DNA of 64,000 bases from Saxidomus purpurata (Eukaryota; Mollusca; Bivalvia; Venerida; Veneridae): assembly GCA_022818135.1 (NCBI GenBank), contig JAFMSR010000010.1, positions 34,339,548 through 34,403,547 of the forward strand, in the 5' to 3' direction. Of the stretch, positions 1-11,864 are shown piece after piece (position 1 is the first letter of the stretch; every line of letters starts with the position of its first letter). The notes under the pieces are model-generated. The model saw only the letters and a list, made by a program, of their open reading frames with translations. It ran no database searches and was not told where the DNA came from. Both the position numbers and the translations under genes were made by a program.

Positions 1-1281
1 TTGTTTATTCTAATATTAAAAGATGCAAACAGATATCACTGGCTTAATGCAATATTTTTTGTTACCTTTCCCTTTTTCGAAATGTGTTCGATAAGGTGAT
101 TTATCTAAAATGTCATCTGCCATATGATCATCTCAAAACGGTCATTCGAATAATTTGGGCTTTTTACCATCAGTGTGCTAGCTGACACATAAAATGAGCC
201 CATAAGTACCATTCCACTTCAAGAATGATGTTCTACTACATTGTTTGCTGTCACCATTGCGGTGCGCTGGTAAAAAAAGAAATGGAACAATTCAAAGTAA
301 TAAAGTGGTCATTTACGTAACGAGTCTATGACTTAGACATCACCCCCGATATGTCGTTTTTTTGTATTCTACACACCATGCAATGCAACTGAGATAGCCT
401 TATCTTTGATAACTCAGTCCATATACTTACATAATGATTTAATTGTGTAAGAAGTTGGAGTTGGAAAGGGAGCTAGAATTTAATCCTTCAGATGGTTAAC
501 CCTTGAATACTTAAAACTCATTATATACTTTAATCTGTATTGGTGTTTTCGAAAGATAAAACGGTCATGTGACATCAACTAAACAATGTGATGAATAAAT
601 TAAAAGTTTTTGATACAGCTGCATATACGCCCCATTTCATGAAACGAATGAACCCCAAAAATAGGAAAAAACTAACAAATGCAGTTTAAGGCCAGGTTGA
701 AAAGGACAAACAATATGCTAGAAATAGAGAGGAAATTGTTGTGAAAAGCTTGCTTCCTTGTTGAAATGGTTTCAATACAAAAATTATAGTGCATTCAAAT
801 GCAGACATACACCTGCTACATTGTTTATGTATTTATGTGATTGATATCTATTACATTTTATATAAGGTAAACGAGTGCAGTTTATATAAAAAAACAAGTA
901 AACCCCCCCCCCCCCAAACAAAACTCCCCCTGACAGTGTTTTGATTTATTGATGTATGCGGTTATAATTATGTGTTTTATCAATTTGTATATAATCTGCA
1001 ACTTATTTCTTTTCTATGCTTTGAAATTGTGGTCTTATTTTTGGTCTGGGGCGTTAAGTCCAATGAATAGTTAGCATATCACATTTAAAACAACTGTAGA
1101 TGGTTTAACTGTGAAATGTGCTGATAATAACTGTTAAACTGCGCTACGAGAAAGTAATGCATGATAGACCACATGTAGCATACAACAAGATCACATTACA
1201 AATAAAACAGTACATACATCTTCAAACGACTGTAGAAAAGTCCATAGTCTGGTGTTACCTGCCCCTACCCATGCGATTCGG

Positions 1282-1509
1282 GTCAGGCAAAGCTGAATAA
1301 TGCTCAAGAAATTTTGTACATTGAGTAAATAGGGTATTTGTGTAGGAATTAATCATTCAAAAAGCCTTGCAGCATTTAATTTTTCACGACAAACCAAATG
1401 TTAATTGTTACTATTTTTTGATTGACCAATAAACTATAACGAGAAATATAAACAGTAAACTTTTGAGCTTCCATTTGGCGCCGCCATTATTGATCGAGCT
1501 TTGCCTGAC
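1282..1509. repeat. Short element bounded by 13-bp inverted repeats
   Basis: GTCAGGCAAAGCT at 1282-1294 is matched by its exact reverse complement at 1497-1509. The inner flanks also pair in part (AATAATG against CATTATT). The 228-bp size suits a MITE, but I see no clear target-site duplication, so the class is uncertain. Confidence 0.4.
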
Positions 1510-2553
1510 GTATACTGTAGCATGCCAGTACGACAGGGAACCAGACTAAAAGTCCATAACTTACGGGCTTGATAACACAGTTTTTTCACGCACTCGTGTT
1601 TTAGAAATCACTGCGCTGTTAATGTCAGCTTGTGCCGATTACGGAAGATAATCATATGACATATCATATTGTCGTAGGGTAACCGTAAAACAATTAAAAC
1701 ATATAAATTAGTACTGATTGCTGTTTTCATTTTCTGTTAACCTCAAATATAAAAGTACCAACTTTAATACAAGTTTAGTTTCCAATAATTTGTCCTATAT
1801 TGTCACTTACACACCATATTCCTAGAACTTCATTGTATTTTACTATTGGAAACATGTATAAAGTGTATATTTTATAGGTAATAAGCTATAGAGATAGTCT
1901 TTGTACAACAAGCTAAATAACATTGTAATTGAACGTCAGTGCTGAATACTGAGATGTATCATGGCATTCAGTTATCATGTGGCATTATACATAGACATAC
2001 TTTAGTATGCATTTATAGTTAATAAATCATCTTTGATTATTATCAACTTGTTTCAGTTGTGAGATACATATACCTCAGCAACCCAAACAGAACCCAGCCT
2101 CTACATGAATATTTGGCTAGAGGGCCTGAGTTAGCCCTAGGTATACCAAAGCCCTTCGTCAATATCGCGGAAACGAACGAATATTTATATTTGCGCCTCC
2201 AAGCCTTTGTAGTTAATTTCTGTAATTGAACAACAATGTGTGGATTGAACATGTCTGGCATGAGTCGGTTTTATTCAAATCAGAAAACAGAAAGTTGGAC
2301 GCTGTTGAACATTTACGGAACGTACGGAGCTCGATATAAAAATTTGTTGTTTCATTTTCAAATTCATGATGTTATTTCATTGAAAACCTTCTCATTTCTG
2401 AACGATTACATCTATATCCACCTAAAAATATTTTTTTATGAAGATAGAATTTACGTACATTTCAGACAGAGAAGTCACGTGACATAGTTTTCCGCCGTTG
2501 ACTAAAGGACACTCTTTATACCGTTTTTGAGCACTGCAACAAGCTGGTAAAAA

Positions 2554-2728
2554 GCGCTTTCGCTACGTACAGTTTCATCATTTTTTCAAGCAATGAGAAT
2601 TTTATGAAATTTAGTTTGTTGTTAGGGTTATACATGATAAGCGCTATCGCTACGTACAGTTTCATCATTTTTTTCAAGCAATGAGAATTTTATGAAATTT
2701 GGTTTGTTGTTAGGGTTATACATGATAA
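2554..2728. repeat. 87-bp tandem duplication
   Basis: Two adjacent copies (2554-2640 and 2641-2728) both begin GCGCT(T/A)TCGCTACGTACAG and end in TTATACATGATAA. They differ by a few substitutions and one extra T. There is no sign of coding. Confidence 0.8.
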
Positions 2729-3550
2729 GTCAGAATATAAAATAAAAAAGTTAGATCACCAGCTTTATCTATAAGTAATGGACACTTTTTGAAGTATACC
2801 CTCGAAAGCAGTGAAAATGACCCCTATCTCATGTTTATCAATAACAAAACTCTAAATTTGGCAATTCACCATTGTTTTTTATTTCAAATGTTAAGCAATT
2901 GATCCTATTTCATAAAACTACATGAATTGAGATTCAAAATGTATTCACACTGAAAATATACCATAAAGAGAAACTAGTCTCTGTGAAAAAATACGTAAAA
3001 TTTGTAGTCATTTATTGAAGTTTTTTTTCTTAATGTCCAAGCAATGAGAATTTCTTAATATTTTTGCAGAAGAAATGTTCAAACATCACTTTCTTGAAAA
3101 CTAATTTAAAAATGATAGGTCACCAGCCTTGTTATTGAGAAAAATGAGCTGTTGTCTCGGGTTGGAGGGTGGTTGTGGAGGGGAGGCCATGTGTATAATG
3201 CCACTGACGTAATACAGATAGCTCAGTGAAACTTTAACCGGACAAACTGTGCGTTGTAAAACACCTACACATAATATGTATCAAAATGTATCCTTCTGAA
3301 AGCATTTAAGATGGTTTGAAAGTCAACTTTTAAAAAATACTGACTTTTTGGGTGTTTTAAAAGGGAGGTAATAAATTTTCTTAATATACTGATTTTTTGC
3401 TATAGTTTTATGTATAAAATATGTTATAGTGATATAACTGCTTAAGATACTCCTATTGTATGACTTTTTAAAAAAGTAATTGTTTGTCACATTTAATTAA
3501 ACAACATTAAAATATAAAATTATTTGATATATAACCAAGAACTAAACTGA

Positions 3551-3825
3551 GGCATTCGTCTTAGGTCAATCACACTCAGATTTCATTGGTCGCCGTGATT
3601 GGCTTACTCTTTGACAACCAATCAAATTCAACCTTTGGCTATACTGGCTGGAAATTGCAGTCAGATAAATTTCTCCTATTTTTTGGCATCAAAATTCTAT
3701 TTTTTAGGCATGACGGGAGACATGCCGGGGTCTCATCCCAATATCAAGCTAACATACATGCTCTTTGGGACGGACCTTGATAAAATTCTCATCAAATCAA
3801 ATCAAATCAAAAAGGCATTCGTCTT
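3551..3825 (+). mobile_element. SINE-like insertion with 12-bp target duplication
   Basis: The body (3563-3813, 251 bp) ends in repeated ATCAA units, a SINE/LINE-type tail. It is flanked by a perfect 12-bp direct repeat GGCATTCGTCTT at 3551-3562 and 3814-3825. A second copy of the same family lies inverted at 31071-31338. I do not see a convincing tRNA-type B box, so RNA polymerase III origin is not shown and an unusual MITE is possible. Confidence 0.7.
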
Positions 3826-4765
3826 TAATCAATTAATCGCATCAAATATGTAACTTTTCTTTACATTATTCTGATACACTTACATACATGTATACTGGTA
3901 TGCCTTGTAATCGTTATAAAGTGGTGTAAGACCCAGGGACATGTATGAATGTTGTACTTATATGTCGTTGCTGAGCACTGTTAACAATTGGCAATAATAC
4001 GTCGATTAATCAGCTACAGACACAATTTATTTGCATTTGCGCATCATTTTTTATAGCCGACTTTGGCACTACCATTACTAGTCCGTAAAACTTGGGTCAT
4101 TTTCATGCAGTTGTCTATGACGACTTCGCAAGGTTAGCTTTGAAAAAAGCTAGAAAGCGGCTAGTGATCTGGTAATAGAATAAAGGACTCTAGCAAGAAA
4201 GTAATGCTAGATAAATGATTAAATCAGAATAATTATGTAAATACAAACGTGATTTGTTATCATACTGATATGTACTTGTGTAGAAGTAACTACTGTGCTT
4301 TGAAAAAGAGTAAATGACACTATTATTTTCTCTCAATATCTTCCATATTTGTATTTTGTAAGAACATATTCTAGTTATTGGTTATGACTTAAATTCACAA
4401 CAAGAAAATGTAGCAATGAATACTTAAGCAAGACCGATCAATTCATAATGTTCCATTCCATATCATTGCGTACTTTGTGTTAATTCATAATATTGGTGAA
4501 TAAGGACAAAATATCTGATTTGCGAGACTTATTTCTATTGGTCAGTTTTAAAATACTAACCGGCGTTCATCTTTGGTGACACTGGAAACAATGTGCATTT
4601 GGTTTTCGGAGAGGTTTACAGTTTTAGGTGTTTGTCATAGTAAAACGCTATCGTAGTACCAACAAACCGGCAAAAGACGATGCGAACTTTAATTCCATCA
4701 AGCAATCAGTAACCTCTGGCCTCCAGTGCTCACAGCGCTTTGATTTTGTTTTTCAGCAAAAAACA

Positions 4766-7700
4766 ATGAATAAACCACCAGTAAAGATTGATGTTGCTAT
4801 TGATACATCAGTAATCAAAAGAAATGCAATATGTGATGAAGTTGTCACAGTTCTTAAAGAAATAAGACCTTCTTGGTTCAGGGAAGATGGACATTCTCTA
4901 TCAACACTGAAAACTGAAGTAAGACCAGTATACAAATATATAACTACAAAAACCACTGTTTCTTTTATCACCCTGTTTACTCTTAAATACTGTCACATAA
5001 AAAGAAGTAAAAGAAGTCTTGGATCACTTTCATAGTCTGTTAATCTGAAACAAACTTACCACAAACCGTAGAATGTGTATATATGCGAGTAGCCAGATAG
5101 GACGCTATACATTGTTTGATACATTTTGTATATAAAGCCCCAGATTTGATATAATTGATGCAGATCTTCAAGCTCAGGGCCAACAGCTTTTAGTTTTTGT
5201 AAAACTACATTTATTAATATAATTTAAACTAAATATTTAAGTTATGGATATTTTGTTTTAAATGTGGTCGTTGATGGTTGTTTCCTTTTGCTCGTTCTGT
5301 AATTGCACCAGAAGAGTAGAATGGTTAGGGCACCATTCGAACCTTCGATCTTCAGGGAAGGAGGCACGGCGCCCTGCCACTACCTCGTCCGCCATACTGT
5401 ATAAATGTTCCAATTCAAGATGCTTTTTTTCTATAATATTGTTTTTATTGCCGCATCTGACACTTTATTAAATAAAGAGCAATGCCATATGCGCAGTCCT
5501 AATTAAATGTTAGACATAAAACTGTTTTCCTTCACAGGCAAAACATCCGAAATATAAGATTATTTTTGTCGTCCTAGATATTCCCAGAGGGCCTCACAAA
5601 CCTGTTGTATGGGTTTTACAAAGAAGGACACTTTGAAGATGATGTGGTTTTAGTTAGAGTGCACGGTGTTGGAACAGAAGAAATGGTGGAGAGAGAACAA
5701 GAAATTAAGAATATTCAGGTTTGCACTCCTTTTTATCAATGCACTTAACAGTTACAGTAATAAGTTACCTACTTAAGCTTATGTATACTAAATTGCACTT
5801 TGAAATTTCTTTAAACCAGCCAAACTCAGCGATGCTTTATTTGTACTGAACAACGGTTAAAAAGCATTAAAGTGGGCGTATTGACAACGTAAGAAAGTTC
5901 CCTGGGATGGAGAAGAGAGCATTTTAATTGTACAGTCACCGAAATTATATTTTTGCAAGCCCATCCTTTTCAATAAAACGAAATATACGTATTGAAAGGA
6001 CTTTGGAAGACTTAATCCTGTCTGTGCATTATAAATTTCAGGCGTTAAATGCAGTAGGCAAGTGTCCTACTTTGTATGCTGTATTCAATAATGGAATAGC
6101 GTATGGATATGTATATGGGAAATCACTTGATTACGAAGGAGTTGTAGATGAAAAAATAAGGAAGTAAATTATATGTTTCTTTTTGACTAATTTTAAATAT
6201 TTAATTCCTGCACACTATGATTCATTATGAAACAAACAGACAATCCAAGAGGTAATATAGATGACCTGTTATTGAGCAACGGAGAAATATACATGACTGG
6301 CTTTTACAACTTTAATAATTATTTTTACGTGTGCTTTCAGTGAATATTTAAGCAAAGAGATTTCTGTTGCTTTCTTTTAAGTTTTATTAGGCACACTTTT
6401 CAAAAAGTAATGTCCGATTCACCAGAATAATTTTAAAATTGTCACTTCACAAAGGAATTATTCAAATACATAATGGCATGTACTTATTACAGAAGGAATC
6501 AAATATTGAGAAAAAAAACAAAGACAAACTTTACATACTTTGTGTAATTTCCAAAAGAAAGGTACGATTTGTTGTAAAAAATATGAGCACTTAAACAAAT
6601 GTGTCCGTAGCATTATACGAAAAGATGGAGGATTTTGAATGGAAATGAAAATATCACTCATACGGTGGTTCCAAACTGAACAAGTAATTTCTCTCTTAAC
6701 CGTTATCATTTAATAACTCTGAAGTGCGGAGTGCAGAAATCCAAATTTAGCAAAATTAACACTTTTGAAAGCTATAAACTAGTGACGCCAATATTTGCTA
6801 ATTCTCTACATTCAAGTAGATCATGCTGCCTTATTGTAATCTTTAAAACATACGAAATAAGTTCTTTGCCTTTTGTTGGCTTCCAATTTTCTAATCTATT
6901 CGACAGCGAATCAACAAGTCTTTGCCTTCTTTCATTGTAAGATTGATCGCTGAAGAGATAGTTGCTTACCACATAGTACAACCAGAGGGTCCGAAAACTA
7001 CAACAAACTTCTTTGATAGTGCTTTTTCCCTTTTGGAAATGTCACCAGATAGATTTGAAGACCCTGAAATGCAAACAAGGTTAGTTAACTGGTCCATTAA
7101 TTGTTTAATGTGTTCAATTTCGTGCTAGTGAGTTTGATTAAACGGCTGTTGCAACATAAACAAAGTTGAAAAGGTGTATTTGAACTGGATTTGTATTTGA
7201 AGTATACTAAAATCTTGCTGTAAGGTCAACGTTTTGAACTTACTAACCACCAATACCAAATTGACATATTTAGAAAGCGCAGTAGAATTATGTAGTTATA
7301 GAACCAATATTCACAAACATGTAAAGATAACAACAAAATATTCAGGTTTATACCTGTATTTAGTTATTCAGTTTTTATCACATAAACGTCTTTTAAGAGT
7401 TTGCATATATAACCGTTGCAGTTATTTCAAACCTATTTACAAGTTTTTATGGCCGCAGAACAAAACTCAGATACTGCGTCGTGTAAAGTAGATAGTCCAA
7501 TATAGCGTTGATCGAGATCATAATTTGTTAATATGTTCCACTTGACGTGTGCAAGGTTTCGAATTCTGAAGCCTGGTAAGCATATCGAGAGAACTCCCTT
7601 TAACACATCTTCATACTTTATATGCAGGTTTGTAGCAAATATAAAACCTAAAGCAGCGCTGAGAGATGAATTACATGTACTCCAGGCACACTTGGAATCA

Positions 7701-10700
7701 CTCAATTCACCAATCGTGTTCTGCCACAATGATCTGGTGCCTACAAATATAGTATACAATGAAGAAAGCGGTGATTTTCTTTATTATATATATATTTATA
7801 AAACCTCAGCCAGTCCTTACTGTCACAGCTTATCCCCACAGAAGTATACAGTATACGTCCGTGTTTATCCCTATTAGGGGAAAAATCACATTTTTAAAGA
7901 AGAAACTATTACACCTTTTAATTCTGAGGTTTCGGTTCCTAACGGTTTTATTTTAAAACCGCTGTAACATGCCTTCGTTTATAAACTTCTTTTCTTCAAG
8001 CATTAGAGTGTAAGCTGCAGAATTTTCCTTTTAACACTTTGAACATTCTTTCAAAACTGGACAAATTGTTGTGGTCTGAAAACAAATTTATGAAATTACC
8101 CAAAATCTGACGTTATTCTCCACACACCCTCTATCGACACCATGGACCTATATACACATATGGGTCCGTGTCGACACTTACACAATATATTAAGGATATT
8201 GCAAATGTAAACAGCGTAATATGTTACATTAAATAAAGCATGACTTTTTAGTCAGCGAAAGCGCATGAATTCTGAAATCTAGCATTATTTCTTCAGCCTG
8301 GAGACCAACTATGTTACTGTAGTATTTAATTTTTGTAGGTGTTATGTTTGAGTTTACCTAATATTTTGTTCAATTTGTATTCTGCTGAACCTCTCGAACG
8401 ACCTTAAAATGTAAATAATTTCACAAAAGTAGTACATGGCGTCAATTCTAGAAACAATGTAGATTACGCAAAAGTGTCAGGAGCATTCAATTTTGAGTAT
8501 TTTCAAAGTGAAAATAATGCAGAAATATATTGCCAACTGTTGATGCGATGGCCGATTTATTCAATTTACACTGAGTCATGATTAAAACTTAATCATTGTC
8601 TGTAATATTTAAATGAATATAAGTATAATATAAATCAAACAATAACATAGTTTCATTATAAAAAGGTCTTTCTTTTGACAGGACGTGTACATTTCATCGA
8701 CCATGAGTTTGCCATGTACAATTACGAACATTACGAACTTGGAGAACACCTTTGCTCATATGCAGGTACTGGTCTTGTAATTTTATACTTACACAATCTC
8801 AACATTGAAGCTCGAAAGCAACGTCTTATTTAACATTTTTCAGCTGGCGCATAAACTCGAAATAATTACCTCAGTTTGAGCGTTCATTGTACCGAGATTC
8901 CGAACGTATTGTATGCTCCACTTGCATAGCCTTAGATTGTAAAGTCAGTTCTGTTCGCTTCTTAAGCTCTTCAATTCGGTCATCATTATGTTTGATTCTA
9001 TGTAGCACAATCATATTATCATATATGCCCTTGCCATTCATGTTTACAGCCGATATAATGGATGGCTCCCCCTCAAGGCTTAGAGAAAATAAAATGAATT
9101 TAATCAAAAGCTCTTAACTTAGTGTTTACTCTAGCCGCTTTAACATCAAAGAGTCGCTCCACTCAATTTCTAAAAAAGATTGGCTCATTTACCAATATGT
9201 ACAGTATAAATCACATGACATGAATAGGGTAAGAATTGTTATAACATCCATTTGCAATGCTGGTTGGTCAGTCATATCAATAGGCATGAATAGGGTAAGA
9301 ATTGTTATAACATCCATTTGCAATGCTGGTTGGTCAGTCATATCAATAGGCATGAATAGGGAAAGAATTGTTATAACATCCATTTGCAATGCTGGTTGGT
9401 CAGTCATATCAATAGGCATGAATAGGGTAAGAATTGTTATAACATCCATTTGCAATGCTGGTTGGTCAGTCATATCAATAGGCATGAATAGGGAAAGAAT
9501 TGTTATAACATCCATTTGCAATGCTGGTTGGTCAGTCATATCAATAGGCATGAATAGGGAAAGAATTGTTATAACATCCATTTGCAATGCTGGTTGGTCA
9601 GTCATATCAATAGGCGTGAATAGGGTAAGAATTGTTATAACATCCATTTGCAATGCTGGTTGGTCAGTCATATCAATAGGCATGAATAGGGAAAGAATTG
9701 TTATAACATCCAGTTGCAATGCTGGTTGGTCAGTCATATCAATAGGCATGAATAGGGTAAGAATTGTTATAACATCCATTTGCAATGCTGGTTGGTCAGT
9801 CATATCAATAATCGCTGTCAGTATCACACACGCTTAAATATGTCTAATTTGAGGTACATATACATTTTGCACTTGGTCATTTTAGTGTCTAACAACTTCC
9901 GCTGCGTATTCTAGCACCCTTGCTTGTAGCAAGTGATTCTGTCGTTGCCACCATTGAATATCCGTTTAGCCTAATCATGACCGACAACGTTCTCTATTTA
10001 GTAGATACATCGAGTATAATTTCAAAATATTAAAGGTACTGTCCATTTTGTAAATGGACAAGTCCATGCTAGAAAATGGCAGGTTCAGGATTAAAGGTTG
10101 CCGTTATAAAAGTATACTCTTTAAACGTTTTAATTCAATATAGATTAAATCATGATTAAATCTCATGTCGAAGTGATCTTTGTTCTAATTTGTTTAATTG
10201 GTCAATGAATTAAGACATAACATAAGCAAGGTACATCAACATTGTCATGTGCATAAACATTGTCGCATCGCTATACGTTTTAGGTGTACCTCCCGACTTT
10301 AGCCTATTACCTGACAAGGCATATCAGGTGGAGTGGTTACGATATTATTTACAACAAAAAGCTATTCAGAACGGAGAAAGTCCTGACACAGTCACTGAGA
10401 GAGATGTTGAAATTTGTTACGTCAAGACAAATAAATTTGTACTGGTAAGCAGTTATTTTGTCAACACTACACTTTTATATCAAATTAAAATCCCATGTTG
10501 AATCAAGTTCATGTACATAAAACTGAGAAAAATAATCTCGAAATTCAATCCAGTACACCACATATCAGCAAACATACCCACAGAGAACTCATACAGAAGA
10601 GTGAATCCTCCAACTAAGATAATCAACAAACTAGGCAGATACTACAATCGTTATATCAAACAAGTAATATATGCAATGCCGTACAGAACATTACAGACAA

Positions 10701-11864
10701 AGTCTAGCGAACACACCACAATGCACACATCAAACAGTAAAGTCTGAATCTGAGGTTGCCACATTGGCCGTGCAGTACCGGAACTATTAGGAAATGGGGT
10801 TTATTATAGTTGTTGAGAAGATAATATTGCGGCATTTCAGCAATCTGCTCTGGTGTCAATGAAGAGAATTCCGACAAAGCTTGCGAAAAACTGGGTCGAA
10901 AACATACTTACCTTCATTTCGTGTATCTACATTTCCAAGGCTTAACTCCGACCCATAGATGCATTATTCTTTGAAATTCGTGTATCGCGCGTTGTCTAGT
11001 TGCAAAACAGTGACATTTTAATGTTTCAGTTTTCATGTAGGTACTTGATAGTCTAGATTTGAGTTGGTTTTGCGTATGGTTAAAATAGAGTGACCGCTTG
11101 ATTGCGTGTGGCGTGATTATTCGTTTCTTTAAAGGTTCTTTTACCTTTTGTCTCAATATATATAGATCAACGATTCAATATTTAACACACTACATGTACG
11201 TTTCCAATGTTCACTTCAGCTAGCGCATTTGTATAATGGACTGTATGGTCTAATCCAAGCAAAGAATTCGTCGATTGACTTTGGATTCTTAGAGTAAGTA
11301 TCTGAATGAAAACAGGCACTTCTGCTGTGCTATTACATTGTAACTTCACCTTCACCGATAATACTGATTGTTAAGGACAAATAAGTAGATAGACAGATTT
11401 CTTACATTTATATTATAGTTGTGGCAAATGACATGTTTGGCTTATTTTAACCTGGCAACTTTTCAATTTTCTGGGCGGATGATGTGAAATATTTAGACTA
11501 AAGTGGCCGGTGTTTTAGCTATCCACTGGTTCCATTCAGCTTGTTATGATCAGTAACTAGCAAATCTTTTACTATCGTGTTGAATCATTAATGGTTAAAA
11601 TGCTTTTCTTTTTTTTCAGCATTTGCAGAATGCTGTATTTTGTACGAATCAACACGTAAAAGTATAGGAAGTGGATAAACTTACCTAGCTTTGAAAATAT
11701 ACAACTTCGTGTTGTAACAGAATCATTTCGTTGATAGTTTTAAAATGTAACTACTCTATAAACGTAATTTATGAATTCTATAATATTTCAGATATGCAGA
11801 ACTGAAAATAGGGGAATACTTTGCAAGAAAAGAAGAATTTCTAGCGCTGAAGCTGCCAAAGTGA
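4766..11864 (+). CDS. ETNK: Ethanolamine kinase, copy A (nine exons, 362 aa)
   Basis: Phosphorylates ethanolamine with ATP, the first step of the cytosolic CDP-ethanolamine (Kennedy) pathway to phosphatidylethanolamine. Exons: 4766-4918, 5578-5718, 6042-6163, 6942-7079, 7628-7770, 8682-8765, 10284-10444, 11220-11293, 11792-11864. All junctions are GT-AG, phases agree, and the sum is 1089 nt. Exon 5 carries the Brenner motif FCHNDL followed by N (catalytic Asp and Asn), and exon 6 the metal-binding IDHE. Exon 3 has LYAVFNNGIAYGYV and exon 7 the PDKAYQVEWLRYYL stretch that separates ethanolamine from choline kinases. The start at 4766 aligns with the start of copy B; an in-frame ATG at 4628 is less likely. 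Several conserved positions differ from copy B (RVHG for RIYG, ELGEHLCSY for ELGNHFCEY). Intron 6 holds a 66-bp minisatellite. Introns 3, 4 and 5 show nothing notable; intron 7 contains the left edge of the triplication, so two further copies of exons 8-9 follow downstream. Confidence 0.93.
8132..8176. other. Imperfect hairpin in intron 5 of ethanolamine kinase A
   Basis: TCGACACCATGGACC and GGGTCCGTGTCGA face each other across a short AT-rich loop. The arms pair except for a 3-base bulge. There is no evidence of function. Confidence 0.4.
9220..9813. repeat. 66-bp minisatellite, nine copies
   Basis: Nine almost identical 66-bp units lie in intron 6 of ethanolamine kinase A, each beginning (A/G)TGAATAGGG(T/A)AAGAAT. 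The main variation is one T/A site and a single G/T change in the eighth unit. Because 66 is divisible by three and the unit lacks stops, both strands are open for about 200 codons. The resulting peptides are pure repeats inside an intron, so I treat them as non-coding. Confidence 0.93.

Larger units (their letters stand above)
1..4765. other. Upstream flank without a recognisable gene
   Basis: No open frame here shows a recognisable domain, exon pattern or conserved motif. The stretch is AT-rich and holds a 13-bp inverted repeat pair (1282-1509), an 87-bp tandem duplication (2554-2728) and a SINE-like insertion (3551-3825), described separately. A C-rich run lies near 903-915. The promoter and any 5' untranslated exon of ethanolamine kinase copy A should lie near the right end. 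A pyrimidine-rich tract ending in CAG at 4756, ten bases before the start codon, could be the acceptor of such an exon. Confidence 0.6.

Noticed and set aside
2043..2261. 72-codon minus-strand frame with GC-rich core
   Set aside because: No recognisable domain, and no support as an exon from either strand.
4628..4765. Upstream in-frame start for ethanolamine kinase A
   Set aside because: The extra 46 codons have no counterpart in copy B, whose start aligns with 4766. A splice acceptor-like tract falls between the two.
5322..5395. tRNA-like text (CATTCGAACCTTCGATCTT)
   Set aside because: No acceptor stem or anticodon arm; more like a fragment of a dispersed repeat. The same verdict covers 55087-55110.
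9189..9837. Long open frames on both strands (205 and 212 codons)
   Set aside because: They are translations of a 66-bp minisatellite inside an intron; openness follows from the period being a multiple of three.
10914..11156. Minus-strand 80-codon frame repeated three times
   Set aside because: Lies in kinase intron 7 sequence and repeats only through the triplication.
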